DNA of 64,000 bases from Micromonospora qiuiae (GTDB taxonomy: Bacteria > Actinomycetota > Actinomycetes > Mycobacteriales > Micromonosporaceae): the NCBI RefSeq assembly GCF_016863555.1, contig NZ_BOPC01000025.1, forward strand, positions 31,574 through 95,573, read 5' to 3'. Of the stretch, positions 35,802 to 46,486 are shown in pieces (position 1 is the first letter of the stretch; the number at the start of each line of letters is the position of its first letter). A program made the position numbers and the translations under genes. The notes under the pieces are model-generated. The model had not been told where the DNA came from and did no database searches. It was given only the letters and a program-made list of their open reading frames with translations.

Positions 35802-37034
35802 TTGGCGCAGGGTGCCAGGCAGACCGTCGGGCAGATCGTCACGGTGGTCGTGCTCGCCGTCGCGGTGGCCGCGTTCCTGTCCGTGGCGGCGGTCCGGCAC
35901 GGCTTCTTCGACCTCCAGGTCTATCGGGGCGCGCTGGTCTGGTGGGTGCACGACGGTGGGGAGATCTACGACTACCTGCGGCCCGGCACACAGTACGGCT
36001 TCACCTATCCGCCGTTCGCCGCGCTGATGATGCTGCCGATGGCGTACCTGTCCTGGCATCCGGCGATCGTGGTGAGCGTGGCCGCCGGAGCGGCCACCAG
36101 CGCGGTGGTGATCTGGTGGCTGCTGGACCCGGTGTCGCGGCGGGCGGGCTGGACCCGCTGGTTCGCCTTCGCGGTGGCGCTCTGCCTCGCCGCCGCGTTC
36201 GAGCCGATGCGCGAGACCATCAACTTCGGCCAGGTCAACACCCTGCTGCTGTTCCTGGTCGCGGTGGACCTGCTGCGGCTGCTGCCGGGCGGCAGCCGAT
36301 GGGCCGGAATCGGCATCGGCCTGGCCACCGCGATCAAGCTGACCCCGGGCATCTTCATCGTGTACCTGCTGGTCACCGGGCGTGTTCGGGCGGCGGTCAC
36401 CGCCGTCGGCACCGCGGCGGGGGCGACCGTGCTCGCCGCCGGGCTCGTCCCGGACGCCTCCCGGGAGTTCTGGACCACCGCCCTGTGGAACACCAACCGG
36501 GTCGGTGAGCTCGCCTTCATCTCCAACCAGTCGCTGCGCGGCGTGGTGGCCCGGCTCGACCCGACCAGCCCCAGCACGGTGGCCTGGCTGGGGCTGGTCG
36601 CCGCGACGGTGGCGCTGTGGGTGTGGCGGTCCCGCGTCGCCGCGTCCGCCGGGGACTCCGCCGCCGGCCTGGCACTGACCGGCACGGTGATGTGCCTGGT
36701 CAGCCCGGTCACCTGGGTGCATCACCTGGTCTGGCTGCTGCCGGGGTTGATCCTGCTGATCGACAACGGCATGGCCGCGCCGCCGCGAAGCCGCCGGCGC
36801 CGGGCCCTGCTGGTCGCCGCCACCATCGCGTACGCCTTCCTGATCAGCCGGATCGTCTGGGCGTGGGAGGATGACTTCAGCGGGCTCGACGGTTTCCTGT
36901 TCAGCAACACGTACGTCTGGATCAGCCTGGCACTGCTGGCCTTCCTGCCGGTACGACGTTCGATCCCGCCCGGGAAGCCGTCGGCTTCACCCGCCGAGCC
37001 GGCCGGTGTGGCGCGATCCGACCAGATCGGGTGA
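35802..37034 (+). CDS. GT87-family (DUF2029) membrane mannosyltransferase-like protein
   Basis: A 410-residue polytopic membrane protein of the GT87 type, which uses polyprenyl-phosphate mannose to extend cell-envelope glycolipids in actinobacteria. The signature includes DLQVYRGALVWWVHDGGEIYD with an acidic first loop, QYGFTYPPFAALMMLPMAYL, and FGQVNTLLLFLVAVDLL. About nine to ten membrane helices. The start is TTG 35802 with GGGAGG at 35791-35796. The acceptor is unknown. Confidence 0.82.
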   Translation: MAQGARQTVGQIVTVVVLAVAVAAFLSVAAVRHGFFDLQVYRGALVWWVHDGGEIYDYLRPGTQYGFTYPPFAALMMLPMAYLSWHPAIVVSVAAGAATSAVVIWWLLDPVSRRAGWTRWFAFAVALCLAAAFEPMRETINFGQVNTLLLFLVAVDLLRLLPGGSRWAGIGIGLATAIKLTPGIFIVYLLVTGRVRAAVTAVGTAAGATVLAAGLVPDASREFWTTALWNTNRVGELAFISNQSLRGVVARLDPTSPSTVAWLGLVAATVALWVWRSRVAASAGDSAAGLALTGTVMCLVSPVTWVHHLVWLLPGLILLIDNGMAAPPRSRRRRALLVAATIAYAFLISRIVWAWEDDFSGLDGFLFSNTYVWISLALLAFLPVRRSIPPGKPSASPAEPAGVARSDQIG

Positions 37035-37044
37035 CCGCCCGACG

Positions 37045-38304
37045 ATGTCGTACGACTGGCGTAGCCTGCCGGCGATGGTGGCACCGGAATCGCTCTCGCT
37101 CGCCCAGGCCCGGCGGATCGCGTTGGCCGCACAGGGTTTCGCCGACCCCGCGCCCACCGGGGCGCCCACCCGCCGGCACCTGCGCCGGGTGCTCGACCGG
37201 GTCGGCCTGATCCAGATGGATTCGGTCAACGTGCTGCAACGCGCGCACTACCTGCCGCTCTACAGCCGGCTCGGTCCCTACCCGACCGCGCTGCTCGACT
37301 CGGCCGCCTACCGGCACCCGCCCGAGCTGTTCGAATACTGGGGGCACGAGGCGTCGCTGGTGCCGGTGGGCCTGCATCCGGCGCTGCGCTGGCGGATGGC
37401 CCGGGCGCACACCGACGCCTGGGGCGGGATGCGCCGCATCATCCGCGAGCAACCCAAGCTGGTCGCCTGGGTCCGCGACGAGGTGACCGCCCGAGGTCCG
37501 CTGACGGTGGCCGAGATCGAGCACGACGCGCCCCGGCAGACCGGCAACTGGGGGTGGAACTGGTCGGCGGTGAAGCAGGCGCTGGAATATCTCTTCTGGG
37601 CCGGCGAGGTCTGCGCGGCGGAGCGCACCAGCTCGTTCGCCCGCCGCTACGACCTGCCCGAGCGGGTGCTTCCGGCGGCGGTGCTCGACGCGCCCACGCC
37701 GAGCGATGCCGAGGCGTACCGCACCCTGGTCGGCATCGCCGCGCGGTCGCTGGGGGTGGCGGCGGAGCCGGAGCTGCGCGACTACTTCCGGCTGCCGGTG
37801 GCCGGTGCCCGAGCGGCCATCGCCGAGCTGGTCGAGGCGGGGGAGTTGCAGCCGGTGACGGTGGAGGGCTGGCGGCAGCCGGCCTGGCGGCACGCGCAGG
37901 CCCGGCTGCCGCGTTGGGTCCGGGGCAACACCCTGGTCAGCCCGTTCGACCCGTTGGTCTGGGAACGCGGCCGCGCCGAGCGGCTGTTCGGCTTCAACTA
38001 CCGCATCGAGATCTACGTCCCGGCCCCCAAACGGGTGCACGGCTACTACGTGCTGCCGTTCCGGCAGGGTGAGCGGTTCACCGCCCGGGTCGACCTGAAG
38101 GCCGACCGCAGGGCCGGGGTGCTGCTGGTGCCGGCCGCCTGGGTGGAGCCGGGCGTCGACCCGGGGGAGACCGCCGTGGCGCTCGCCGCCGAGCTGTACC
38201 GGCTGGCCGGTTGGCTCGGTCTGGACGCGGTGGCGCCGCCGCTCGCCGGTGACCTCGCCGCCCCGCTGGCCGCCGCGCTGACAGGTGTAGCCGGTGTACG
38301 GTGA
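37045..38304 (+). CDS. YcaQ-type winged-helix DNA glycosylase
   Basis: A 419-residue protein of the HTH_42/AlkZ-YcaQ superfamily, which unhooks interstrand DNA crosslinks or removes bulky N-alkyl lesions. The catalytic-type motif appears as LIQMDSVN (Gln57-Met58-Asp59), the Q-hydrophobic-D form of YcaQ rather than the Q-hydrophobic-Q form of AlkZ. Three winged-helix regions and the C-terminal FGFNYRIEIYVPAPKRVHGYYVLPF segment are intact. ATG 37045 is used; ATG 37075 is possible. It overlaps the next gene by 4 bp. Confidence 0.82.
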   Translation: MSYDWRSLPAMVAPESLSLAQARRIALAAQGFADPAPTGAPTRRHLRRVLDRVGLIQMDSVNVLQRAHYLPLYSRLGPYPTALLDSAAYRHPPELFEYWGHEASLVPVGLHPALRWRMARAHTDAWGGMRRIIREQPKLVAWVRDEVTARGPLTVAEIEHDAPRQTGNWGWNWSAVKQALEYLFWAGEVCAAERTSSFARRYDLPERVLPAAVLDAPTPSDAEAYRTLVGIAARSLGVAAEPELRDYFRLPVAGARAAIAELVEAGELQPVTVEGWRQPAWRHAQARLPRWVRGNTLVSPFDPLVWERGRAERLFGFNYRIEIYVPAPKRVHGYYVLPFRQGERFTARVDLKADRRAGVLLVPAAWVEPGVDPGETAVALAAELYRLAGWLGLDAVAPPLAGDLAAPLAAALTGVAGVR

Positions 38305-38948
38305 GCCTCGTGAGCACCGTTGACCGATCGCCCACCCAGCCGCCACCGTCCTCGGGTGAGCCGGCCGGCGCGGCAGTCGTGCCCGAGGGGCGGCTGGCGG
38401 GGCACGTCGACGGCCATCCCGGCGACCAACCGGCCGCCTATCCGGCGGATCATCCAACCGGCTACCCGGCGGGTTATCCGGCCGGCTATCCGGTGGCCGA
38501 GCCGGATCGGTTGACCCGGTTCGTGACGCGGTTGCACGCTCGCACGCCGCGCTGGGTGGTGCCGCTGGCCGCGCTCGGCTGCGTCGCCGCCGGCATCGGA
38601 TACACGCTGTTGAGCGACCCCACCCGGTCGGCGCCGGATGCTCTGCCGTCCTGCCTGCTCAAGCTCACCACCGGGCTGGACTGCCCGGGCTGCGGCGGCA
38701 CCCGCGCCCTCTGGTACGTCCTGCACGCCGACCTGCCGGCCGCCGCCCGGCACCACTTCCTTTTCGTCTTCGCGCTGCCCTTCCTGGCGTACTTCTTCGT
38801 CGCCTGGGCCGGCAAGCAGGCGTTCGGCTGGCGGCTTCCCGAGCTGCGGGTCAGCCCCAAGATGATCGGCGGCTTCATGGCCGCCTGGCTGGCCTTCTCC
38901 GTGGTCCGCAACCTCCCCTGGCCCCCCTTCACCGCCCTCTACGTCTGA
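38301..38948 (+). CDS. DUF2752 membrane protein
   Basis: A 215-residue protein. An N-terminal Pro/Ala-rich low-complexity stretch has (GYPA)-type repeats (about 50-62); three hydrophobic segments follow. The DUF2752 signature TTGLDCPGCGGTRALWYVLHADLPAA lies between the first and second. The CPGCGGTRA motif could bind metal, but function is unknown. GTG 38301 overlaps the glycosylase stop (GTGA); GTG 38310 is an alternative. Confidence 0.78.
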   Translation: MSLVSTVDRSPTQPPPSSGEPAGAAVVPEGRLAGHVDGHPGDQPAAYPADHPTGYPAGYPAGYPVAEPDRLTRFVTRLHARTPRWVVPLAALGCVAAGIGYTLLSDPTRSAPDALPSCLLKLTTGLDCPGCGGTRALWYVLHADLPAAARHHFLFVFALPFLAYFFVAWAGKQAFGWRLPELRVSPKMIGGFMAAWLAFSVVRNLPWPPFTALYV

Positions 38949-38989
38949 CCCCCTCGCCCTCTCCCTCCCCGCGCCGCCCCCATTGCCGG

Positions 38990-39064
38990 CGCCGATCTTG
39001 CACTTTGTGTCTCGACAAAAGGGGTCAAGGGTGCGTTTCGCCGACCAAAAGTGCAAGATCGGCG
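38990..39064. repeat. intergenic palindromic element
   Basis: Seventeen-base perfect arms (38990-39006 and 39048-39064, CGCCGATCTTGCACTTT and its complement) flank a 41-base centre. The element fills most of the 174-base gap between DUF2752 and thyX. It is more AT-rich than its surroundings and looks like a dispersed REP/MITE-type repeat; it could also act as a bidirectional terminator. Confidence 0.75.
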
Positions 39065-39122
39065 AGTTGGGGTGCGAGGGGCGGGGTGCGGGTCGGGCGA
39101 AGGGTGCCGTTAGAGTCGCGGC

Positions 39123-39875
39123 ATGCCGGAGATGGTGCAGCCTCAGGTCAGGTTGATCGCGTGGACCCAGTTCGACCCGCCGCAGGACGTGCCCTGGTCC
39201 ACCGACGCCGACGGGGGCCAGGCGCTCGCCGAGTTCGCCGGCCGGGCCTGCTACCAGAGCTGGCGCAAGCCGAACCCGGCCACCGCCACCAACGCCGGCT
39301 ACCTGGCGCACATCCTGGAGGTCGGCCACCTCTCCGTGCTGGAACACGGCTCGGTGAGCTTCTACTTCACCGGGGTGTCCCGCTCGTTCACCCACGAGCT
39401 GATCCGGCACCGGCACTTCTCGTACTCGCAGCTGTCGCAGCGCTACGTGCCGGAGCGGGACGCCGCGATGGTGGAGCCGCGGGTCATCGCCGAGGATCCG
39501 GAGCTGCACAAACGGTTCGTCGAGGCGGCCGAGGCGAGCGTGCGGGCGTACAACGAACTGCTGGAGGGCCTCGAGCGGCGGTTCGCCGACGAACCCAACC
39601 CGACCCTGCGGCGCAAGCAGGCACGCCAGGCGGCCCGCGCGGTACTGCCGAACGCGACCGAGACCCGCATCGTGGTGACCGGTAACTACCGGGCCTGGCG
39701 GCACTTCATCGCGATGCGCGCCACCGAGCAGGCCGACGTGGAGATCCGGGAACTGGCGGTGGAGTGCCTGCGGCAGTTGCAGCGGGTCGCGCCGAACGTC
39801 TTCGCCGACTTCGTGATCTCGACCCTGCCGGACGGCACCGAGGTAGCGGCGAGCCCGTACGCTCCGGGGTCCTGA
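39123..39875 (+). CDS. thyX: FAD-dependent thymidylate synthase
   Basis: A 250-residue ThyX making dTMP from dUMP with methylene-THF, FAD and NADPH. The family motif RHR-X7-S is seen as Arg95-His96-Arg97 to Ser105 ([14 protein letters not shown]), and the C-terminal [24 protein letters not shown] is also present. ATG 39123 starts just after the palindromic element. thyX beside dapA/dapB is the common actinobacterial order. Confidence 0.96.
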   Translation: MPEMVQPQVRLIAWTQFDPPQDVPWSTDADGGQALAEFAGRACYQSWRKPNPATATNAGYLAHILEVGHLSVLEHGSVSFYFTGVSRSFTHELIRHRHFSYSQLSQRYVPERDAAMVEPRVIAEDPELHKRFVEAAEASVRAYNELLEGLERRFADEPNPTLRRKQARQAARAVLPNATETRIVVTGNYRAWRHFIAMRATEQADVEIRELAVECLRQLQRVAPNVFADFVISTLPDGTEVAASPYAPGS

Positions 39876-39982
39876 GCCACGAGCCGCACGTCCCGTCCCG
39901 AGCGGGCGATAGCCCGTCATGCCCTTCGGCTCCTGAGCCCTTCCCCGGTGGGCCCCCGCCGGCAGTCCGCTAGGTTGTCTTC

Positions 39983-40909
39983 ATGACGCACGACCACCTT
40001 GGCACCCCGGTCCGGGCCGTGTCTCGACCCTTCGGTCGGGTGCTCACGGCCATGGTGACCCCCTTCAGTCCCGATGGCGCACTGGACCTCGACGGCGCCG
40101 CGCGGCTGGCGGACCATCTCGTCACCGAGCAGGGCAGCGACGCGCTGGTGGTCAACGGCACCACCGGTGAGTCGCCGACCACCACCGACGCGGAGAAGGA
40201 GCGCCTGCTCCAAGCCGTGGTGGAGGCAGTCGGCGACCGGGCCCGGGTGGTGGCCGGTGTCGGCACCAACGACACCCGGCACACCATCGAGCTGGCCGCC
40301 ATGGCGGAGAAGGCCGGCGCGCACGGGCTGCTGGTGGTCACCCCGTACTACAACAAGCCGCCCCAGGCGGGGCTGCTGCGGCACTTCACCGCCGTGGCCG
40401 ACGCGACCGGGCTGCCGATGATGCTCTACGACATTCCGCACCGCTCCGGTGTCCCGATCGAGACCGAGACGCTGGTCCGACTCGCCGAGCACGGTCGCAT
40501 CGTGGCGGTGAAGGATGCCAAGGGTGACCTGACCGCCACCAGTTGGGTGACCAGCCGCTGCGATCTGGCGTACTACAGCGGCGAGGACGCCCTCACGCTG
40601 CCCGCGCTGGCCGTCGGCTCGGTCGGGGTGGTCGGCACGTCGACCCACTTCATCGGGGTGGACACCAAGCGGATGATCGAGGCGTACGACGCCGGTGACA
40701 TCGGCACCGCGCTGGCCCTGCATCGCCGGCTGCTGCCGCTGTTCACGGGGATCTTCCGTACCCAGGGCGCGATTCTGGTCAAGGCCGGCCTGACCGTGCA
40801 GGGCCTGCCGGCGGGTCCGGTCCGGTCCCCGCTGGTGGATGCCACCGAAGACCAGGTGGCCCAGCTGCGCGCCGACTGCGCGGCGGCGGGCCTGCCGCTT
40901 CCCGAATGA
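39983..40909 (+). CDS. dapA: 4-hydroxy-tetrahydrodipicolinate synthase
   Basis: A 308-residue DapA condensing pyruvate with aspartate semialdehyde, the first committed step to diaminopimelate. The Schiff-base Lys177 lies in VAVKDAKGD, Tyr122/Tyr123 in TPYYNKPPQAG, and NGTTGESPTT binds the substrate carboxylate. The 107-base gap before it holds a small 5-bp dyad (CGGGC/GCCCG) at about 39902-39916. RNase J follows 52 bases later, a linkage seen widely in actinobacteria. Confidence 0.95.
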   Translation: MTHDHLGTPVRAVSRPFGRVLTAMVTPFSPDGALDLDGAARLADHLVTEQGSDALVVNGTTGESPTTTDAEKERLLQAVVEAVGDRARVVAGVGTNDTRHTIELAAMAEKAGAHGLLVVTPYYNKPPQAGLLRHFTAVADATGLPMMLYDIPHRSGVPIETETLVRLAEHGRIVAVKDAKGDLTATSWVTSRCDLAYYSGEDALTLPALAVGSVGVVGTSTHFIGVDTKRMIEAYDAGDIGTALALHRRLLPLFTGIFRTQGAILVKAGLTVQGLPAGPVRSPLVDATEDQVAQLRADCAAAGLPLPE

Positions 40910-40961
40910 TCGAACGACACGACGGACGCCGGGTGACGGCGTCCCAGAATGAGGTGAAAGC

Positions 40962-42653
<1,692 letters not shown>

Positions 42654-42724
42654 ACCGAACGGACTTTCCGCCCGTACTCCGATCCGGCAGGCGTACCCCG
42701 CGCCGGCCGGGAGGAGCATGGCGG

Positions 42725-43891
42725 ATGGACCGCAGACGATTGACAGCCATCGGTGTCGTGGTGGCGGCGGTGGGCGCGGCGGCGGCCGTGACCCTGCCGT
42801 CGTTCGCCGGCGAGGGTGGCGCGCCGAGCAACGCCCCGACCAGCCAGGCGGTGGAGGGAGCCGACCCGGAGGTGGTCGAGGCGCTCCGCCGTGACCTGCG
42901 GCTGAACCAGTCGCAGGTGGCCGCTCGGCTCAAGACCGAACGCTGGGCGACCGGCGTGGTCGACCAGCTCCGGACGGAACTCGGTGCGGACTACGGCGGC
43001 AGCTGGCTCAGCGCCGACGGCAGCCAGCTCAACGTGGCGGTCGCCGACCCGGCGCAGGCGCGGCGAGTGCGGGCCGCCGGGGCGGTGCCGAAGGTGGTCG
43101 AGCGCGGGGTCGGGCACCTCGACGCGCTCAAAACCCGGATGGACCATAGCGCCGCCGCCGCGCAGCAGGTGTCCGGCTGGTACGTCGACGTCGCCTCGAA
43201 CAGCCTCGTGGTGCTCGCCGAGCCGGGCGCGGAGACGGCCGGCTGGCGATTCGTGGCGCGCGCCGGGGTGCCCCGGCAGGCGGTTCGGATGGCCACCGAG
43301 GAGCAGCCCCGGCTCTTCGCCGACGTCCGCGGCGGTGAAGCCTTCTTCGTCGGCAGTGGGCGCTGCTCCGTCGGCTTCGCGGTGGTCGGTGGCTACGTCA
43401 CCGCCGGGCACTGCGGCCGGGTCGGCGACCGCACCTCCGGGCCGGACGGGGAGTTGCAGGGCATCTTCCGGGCCTCCTCCTTCCCCGGCGACGACTGGGC
43501 CGTCGTCCAGGTCAACAGCAACACCCGGGTGCTGCCCGAGGTGACCGACTTCCGGGGCGGCATCGCCCGGGTCGCCGGTTCCCAGGAGGTGCCCGCCGGC
43601 TCGTCGATCTGCCGCTCCGGCTCCACCACCGGGGTGCGCTGCGGCACCGTCCAGGCGCGCAACGCCACCGTGCGCTACCCGGAGGGACTGGTCAGCGGGC
43701 TGGTCCGGACCAACGTCTGCGCCGAGCCCGGCGACTCGGGCGGCTCGTGGATCTCGGGCAACCAGGCCCAGGGCGTCACCTCCGGCGGCTCGGGCGACTG
43801 CGTGCGCGGCGGGACCACGTTCTACCAGCCGGTCAACGAGATCCTCCAGCGCAACAACCTGACCCTGATCACCACTCGGAACGCGTCGTAG
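42725..43891 (+). CDS. secreted streptogrisin-like serine protease (S1E)
   Basis: A 388-residue preproprotease. It has a basic start (MDRRR), an export helix (LTAIGVVVAAVGAAAAV), then an alpha-lytic-type prodomain (about 40-205) acting as folding chaperone. The catalytic triad is complete: His229 (TAGHCG), Asp257 (DDWAVVQV) and Ser338 (GDSGGSW). Paired cysteines (CRSGSTTGVRC, and the Cys of TNVCAEPG with GDCVRG) indicate disulfides for extracellular life. ATG 42725 follows GGAGGA at 42710-42715; it lies 71 bases after RNase J. Confidence 0.92.
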   Translation: MDRRRLTAIGVVVAAVGAAAAVTLPSFAGEGGAPSNAPTSQAVEGADPEVVEALRRDLRLNQSQVAARLKTERWATGVVDQLRTELGADYGGSWLSADGSQLNVAVADPAQARRVRAAGAVPKVVERGVGHLDALKTRMDHSAAAAQQVSGWYVDVASNSLVVLAEPGAETAGWRFVARAGVPRQAVRMATEEQPRLFADVRGGEAFFVGSGRCSVGFAVVGGYVTAGHCGRVGDRTSGPDGELQGIFRASSFPGDDWAVVQVNSNTRVLPEVTDFRGGIARVAGSQEVPAGSSICRSGSTTGVRCGTVQARNATVRYPEGLVSGLVRTNVCAEPGDSGGSWISGNQAQGVTSGGSGDCVRGGTTFYQPVNEILQRNNLTLITTRNAS

Positions 43892-43906
43892 CCGAGCGGG
43901 CGCCGC

Positions 43907-43925
43907 CGGGCCCGTCACGGGCCCG
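43907..43925. terminator. hairpin between convergent protease and lyase genes
   Basis: Eight-base arms CGGGCCCG either side of a 3-base TCA loop, in the 49-base gap between two convergent genes. It probably stops transcription in both directions. The arm is itself palindromic, so alternative pairings exist. Confidence 0.55.
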
Positions 43926-43940
43926 CCGGTGCCCGGGTGA

Positions 43941-44771
43941 TCAGGCCGACAGCGCGTTCAGGTCCCGGTAGGGCAGCGGGTCGCCGAGGTGGCCGTACGA
44001 CCCCTGCGTCAGCGCCTCCGTCGCGGCGCGGTGGATCAGTCCGTACGCCGCCTGCGCAATGGACGAGCCGAGGCTCACCCGAGCCACGCCCAACTCGGCG
44101 AGGACGGGGATCGGCGGCGAGCCCGGACCGGCGAGGACGTTGAGCGGCGCGTCGATCCCGGCCACCAGCGCTCCGACGATCGCGGGATCGGCGACGCCCG
44201 GTACGAAGATCCCGTCCGCGCCCGCCGCTTGGTACGCCGCCGCCCGGCGCAGCGTCTCCGCCAGCCGGTCCGCCGGATCACCCACCTCCCGCAGGTAGGT
44301 GTCGATACGGGCGTTGACGAACAGCCGGACCCCGGCCGCGTCGGCCGCCTCCCGGGCCGCTTCGATCCGCGCGCACTGGTCGTCGACCGGCCGAAGTGGA
44401 TCCGTTCCGGACGCCGGCGCGTCCTCGATGTTGATGCCGACCGCGCCGGCGGCGAGCACGCCGCCGACGGTCTGGGCGACGCCGGCCGGATCGGCCCCGA
44501 ACCCGCTTTCGATGTCCGCGGTGACCGGAACGGTCACCGCGGCGGCGATCCGGCCGATCGCCGCGAGCGTCGCCTCCCGGCCCAGTTGGTCGCCATCCGG
44601 CCGGCCCAGGCTCCAGGCGATTCCGGCGCTGGTGGTGGCGACTGCCGCCGCGCCGCAGTTCGCGACGATCCGAGCGCTGGCGGCGTCCCAGGCGTTGGGC
44701 AGCACGAGGGGGGTTCCGGGCTGGTGCAGGTCGTGAAAGAGCAGGGCATGGCGCTGCTGGTGCGTCGTCAT
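43941..44771 (-). CDS. isocitrate lyase / PEP mutase family protein
   Basis: A 276-residue TIM-barrel of the PEP mutase/isocitrate lyase superfamily, which cleaves or forms C-C or P-C bonds beside a carboxylate. Features are LPNAWDAASARIV, TADIESGFG (the metal-binding acidic residues), GINIEDA and VNARIDTYL. The KKCGH loop of true isocitrate lyase is absent, so it is likely a 2-methylisocitrate-lyase-like or other carboxylate lyase. Standalone ATG 44771; the substrate is unknown. Confidence 0.82.
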   Translation of the reverse strand: MTTHQQRHALLFHDLHQPGTPLVLPNAWDAASARIVANCGAAAVATTSAGIAWSLGRPDGDQLGREATLAAIGRIAAAVTVPVTADIESGFGADPAGVAQTVGGVLAAGAVGINIEDAPASGTDPLRPVDDQCARIEAAREAADAAGVRLFVNARIDTYLREVGDPADRLAETLRRAAAYQAAGADGIFVPGVADPAIVGALVAGIDAPLNVLAGPGSPPIPVLAELGVARVSLGSSIAQAAYGLIHRAATEALTQGSYGHLGDPLPYRDLNALSA

Positions 44772-44845
44772 GCCGGCCAGTCCATCAACTCGGACCGGGC
44801 CTGTCTCGCGGGTTTCGGACTCGATTCGTGGGCCGGCGGGCCGGG

Positions 44846-46486
44846 TCAGGGCAGGGCGGCCACCGCATCGGCGTACGCCGAGCCGGTGCGTACGGCCGCC
44901 TCCAGCAGCACGTCCAGCTGAATCGGGGCCACCCCGTGCGACAGGTCGGTGCTGACGTTCCCGGCCAGCACCAGTTCGCCTCCCGCCTCGTGCACGTACG
45001 CCGCCGGCAGCAGCCGATCGTGGTTCCAGGAGTTGCAGAACGCGTACGCCTCGGCGCGCCGGTCTGCGGGGAGCCGGCGGCTGGCGACGGTGCGGACATG
45101 GAGGATCTCGCCCCGCTCGCCGGCCCGCCGCACCTGGATGAGCGCCTCACCCCAGCGGCCGACCACAGTGTCAGCGGCGTCCACCACGTACCGGTCGCCG
45201 CGCCGATCCAGGGCGGCGGTGATCAGCGCCAGGCTGAGCGGTACGGGCACGTCGTCCGGCGGGTCGTCGACCGTCCCGTCGTCGGTCGGCCCGACATCGT
45301 CCGGCTCCTCGGACGGCAGCGGCACGGGATCGGCGAGGGCCCGCTCCGCGAGCGCCCGCTCGGCCAGCCAGGACGCGATCCGCCCGGACTGGTGCCCGGT
45401 GCCGTTGCGCGCGTCGAAGCTGCCGGCCAGCCCGGTGGCCAGGTCGAGCAGCACAGCGCCGAGAGCTTCGACGTCGAGGTCGGCTGCGGGCCGGGCGGCG
45501 TACCCGGGGCGGTGCACCATCTGCCCGCCGAGCCCCGCCGCCGCCGCGACCGCGCACACCAGCGCGGCGGCGGCGGCGAACTCCATCGCAGACAGTTCGT
45601 CGTCGGCGTGGTCGAGCTTTGGCAGCTGTGTGGCGAGCAGGTCCAGCCCTCGGGCGGGATGCCCGGCGAGGGCGCAGAAGCGCAGGTGCGCTGCGAGGTA
45701 GGGGAAGGCACCCCGCTCGTGTCGGTGCCGCCGGTGCGCCCGGACGTGTGCCGCTGCGGCCCGCTCCGGCTCGCCGGCCCGCAGCAGGGGCAGCATCGCC
45801 GCGGCGAGGCCGCGCTCGGGCGCCTCGGTGCAGTCGCCCCGTCCGGCGCCGGCCAACTCGTCCAGGGCGGCCTGCCAGTCGCCCCAGCCGGCGAGCAGGT
45901 CGGCCCGCCGCACCGCGGCACAGTCGGCGCACCCGTCGGCCGGCTCAGATCCGGCGGCCACCCAGCGTTCGTACCAGGAGCGGGCGGCCGGTTCGTCGCC
46001 GAGGTGGTCGGCGATCCGGCAGCGCAGCTCGGCGACCGCCGTGGCGCCGCCGGCCTCGAGGTCGTCGAGCAGAGTCCGGGCCTGGTCCAGCCCGACGCGG
46101 GGACTGCCGAGCAGGGCCTCGACCGCGTACCGCTGGTAGCGCGACAGCTGATCACGGCCGCCGGGCGGCAGCAGGTCGGGCCGGCGTTCGACGGCCACGA
46201 GGCAGCGGCGGACTGGCTCGACCAACCGCCACCGCTTCCCGTGCAGCAGGTACGTCTCGATCAGCGCGAGCCGGGCCTCCAACGCCGACCGGTCATCGCC
46301 GGTGGCGTCGGCCCGCGCGGCGATCCGCTCCAGCTCGACGCTGCGCGCCTCGCCGTCGGGGGAGTCCCGGGCGTCGGCCAGCTCCTCGGCGAGCGCGCGG
46401 CCGTCCCGCTCGGGTCGCCGCCGGCCGCCCAGCCACCCCGGCCAGCCGAACTCGTCCAGCCCTCGGCCGCCGGGCTGCCCGGTCAC
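44846..46486 (-). CDS. large YbjN-domain protein
   Basis: A 546-residue protein. The N-terminal 380 residues are Ala/Leu-rich helical repeats of TPR-like character (WYERWVAAGSEPADGCADC, LDELAGAGRGDCTEAPERGLAAAML), with an acidic linker (SEEPDDVGPTDDGTVDDPPDDV). The C-terminal 120 residues are a YbjN domain (DTVVGRWGEALIQVRR to AFCNSWNHDRLLPAAYV). GTG 46486 overlaps the stop of the upstream YbjN gene by 4 bp, so the two are coupled. The YbjN fold resembles secretion chaperones; its function in actinobacteria is unknown. The C-terminus shares FCNSWNHDRL with its neighbour, pointing to tandem duplication. Confidence 0.72.
   Translation of the reverse strand: MTGQPGGRGLDEFGWPGWLGGRRRPERDGRALAEELADARDSPDGEARSVELERIAARADATGDDRSALEARLALIETYLLHGKRWRLVEPVRRCLVAVERRPDLLPPGGRDQLSRYQRYAVEALLGSPRVGLDQARTLLDDLEAGGATAVAELRCRIADHLGDEPAARSWYERWVAAGSEPADGCADCAAVRRADLLAGWGDWQAALDELAGAGRGDCTEAPERGLAAAMLPLLRAGEPERAAAAHVRAHRRHRHERGAFPYLAAHLRFCALAGHPARGLDLLATQLPKLDHADDELSAMEFAAAAALVCAVAAAAGLGGQMVHRPGYAARPAADLDVEALGAVLLDLATGLAGSFDARNGTGHQSGRIASWLAERALAERALADPVPLPSEEPDDVGPTDDGTVDDPPDDVPVPLSLALITAALDRRGDRYVVDAADTVVGRWGEALIQVRRAGERGEILHVRTVASRRLPADRRAEAYAFCNSWNHDRLLPAAYVHEAGGELVLAGNVSTDLSHGVAPIQLDVLLEAAVRTGSAYADAVAALP

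Noticed and set aside
43941..44771. Glyoxylate-cycle isocitrate lyase (aceA)
   Set aside because: The protein is too short and lacks the KKCGH catalytic loop; only the superfamily can be assigned.
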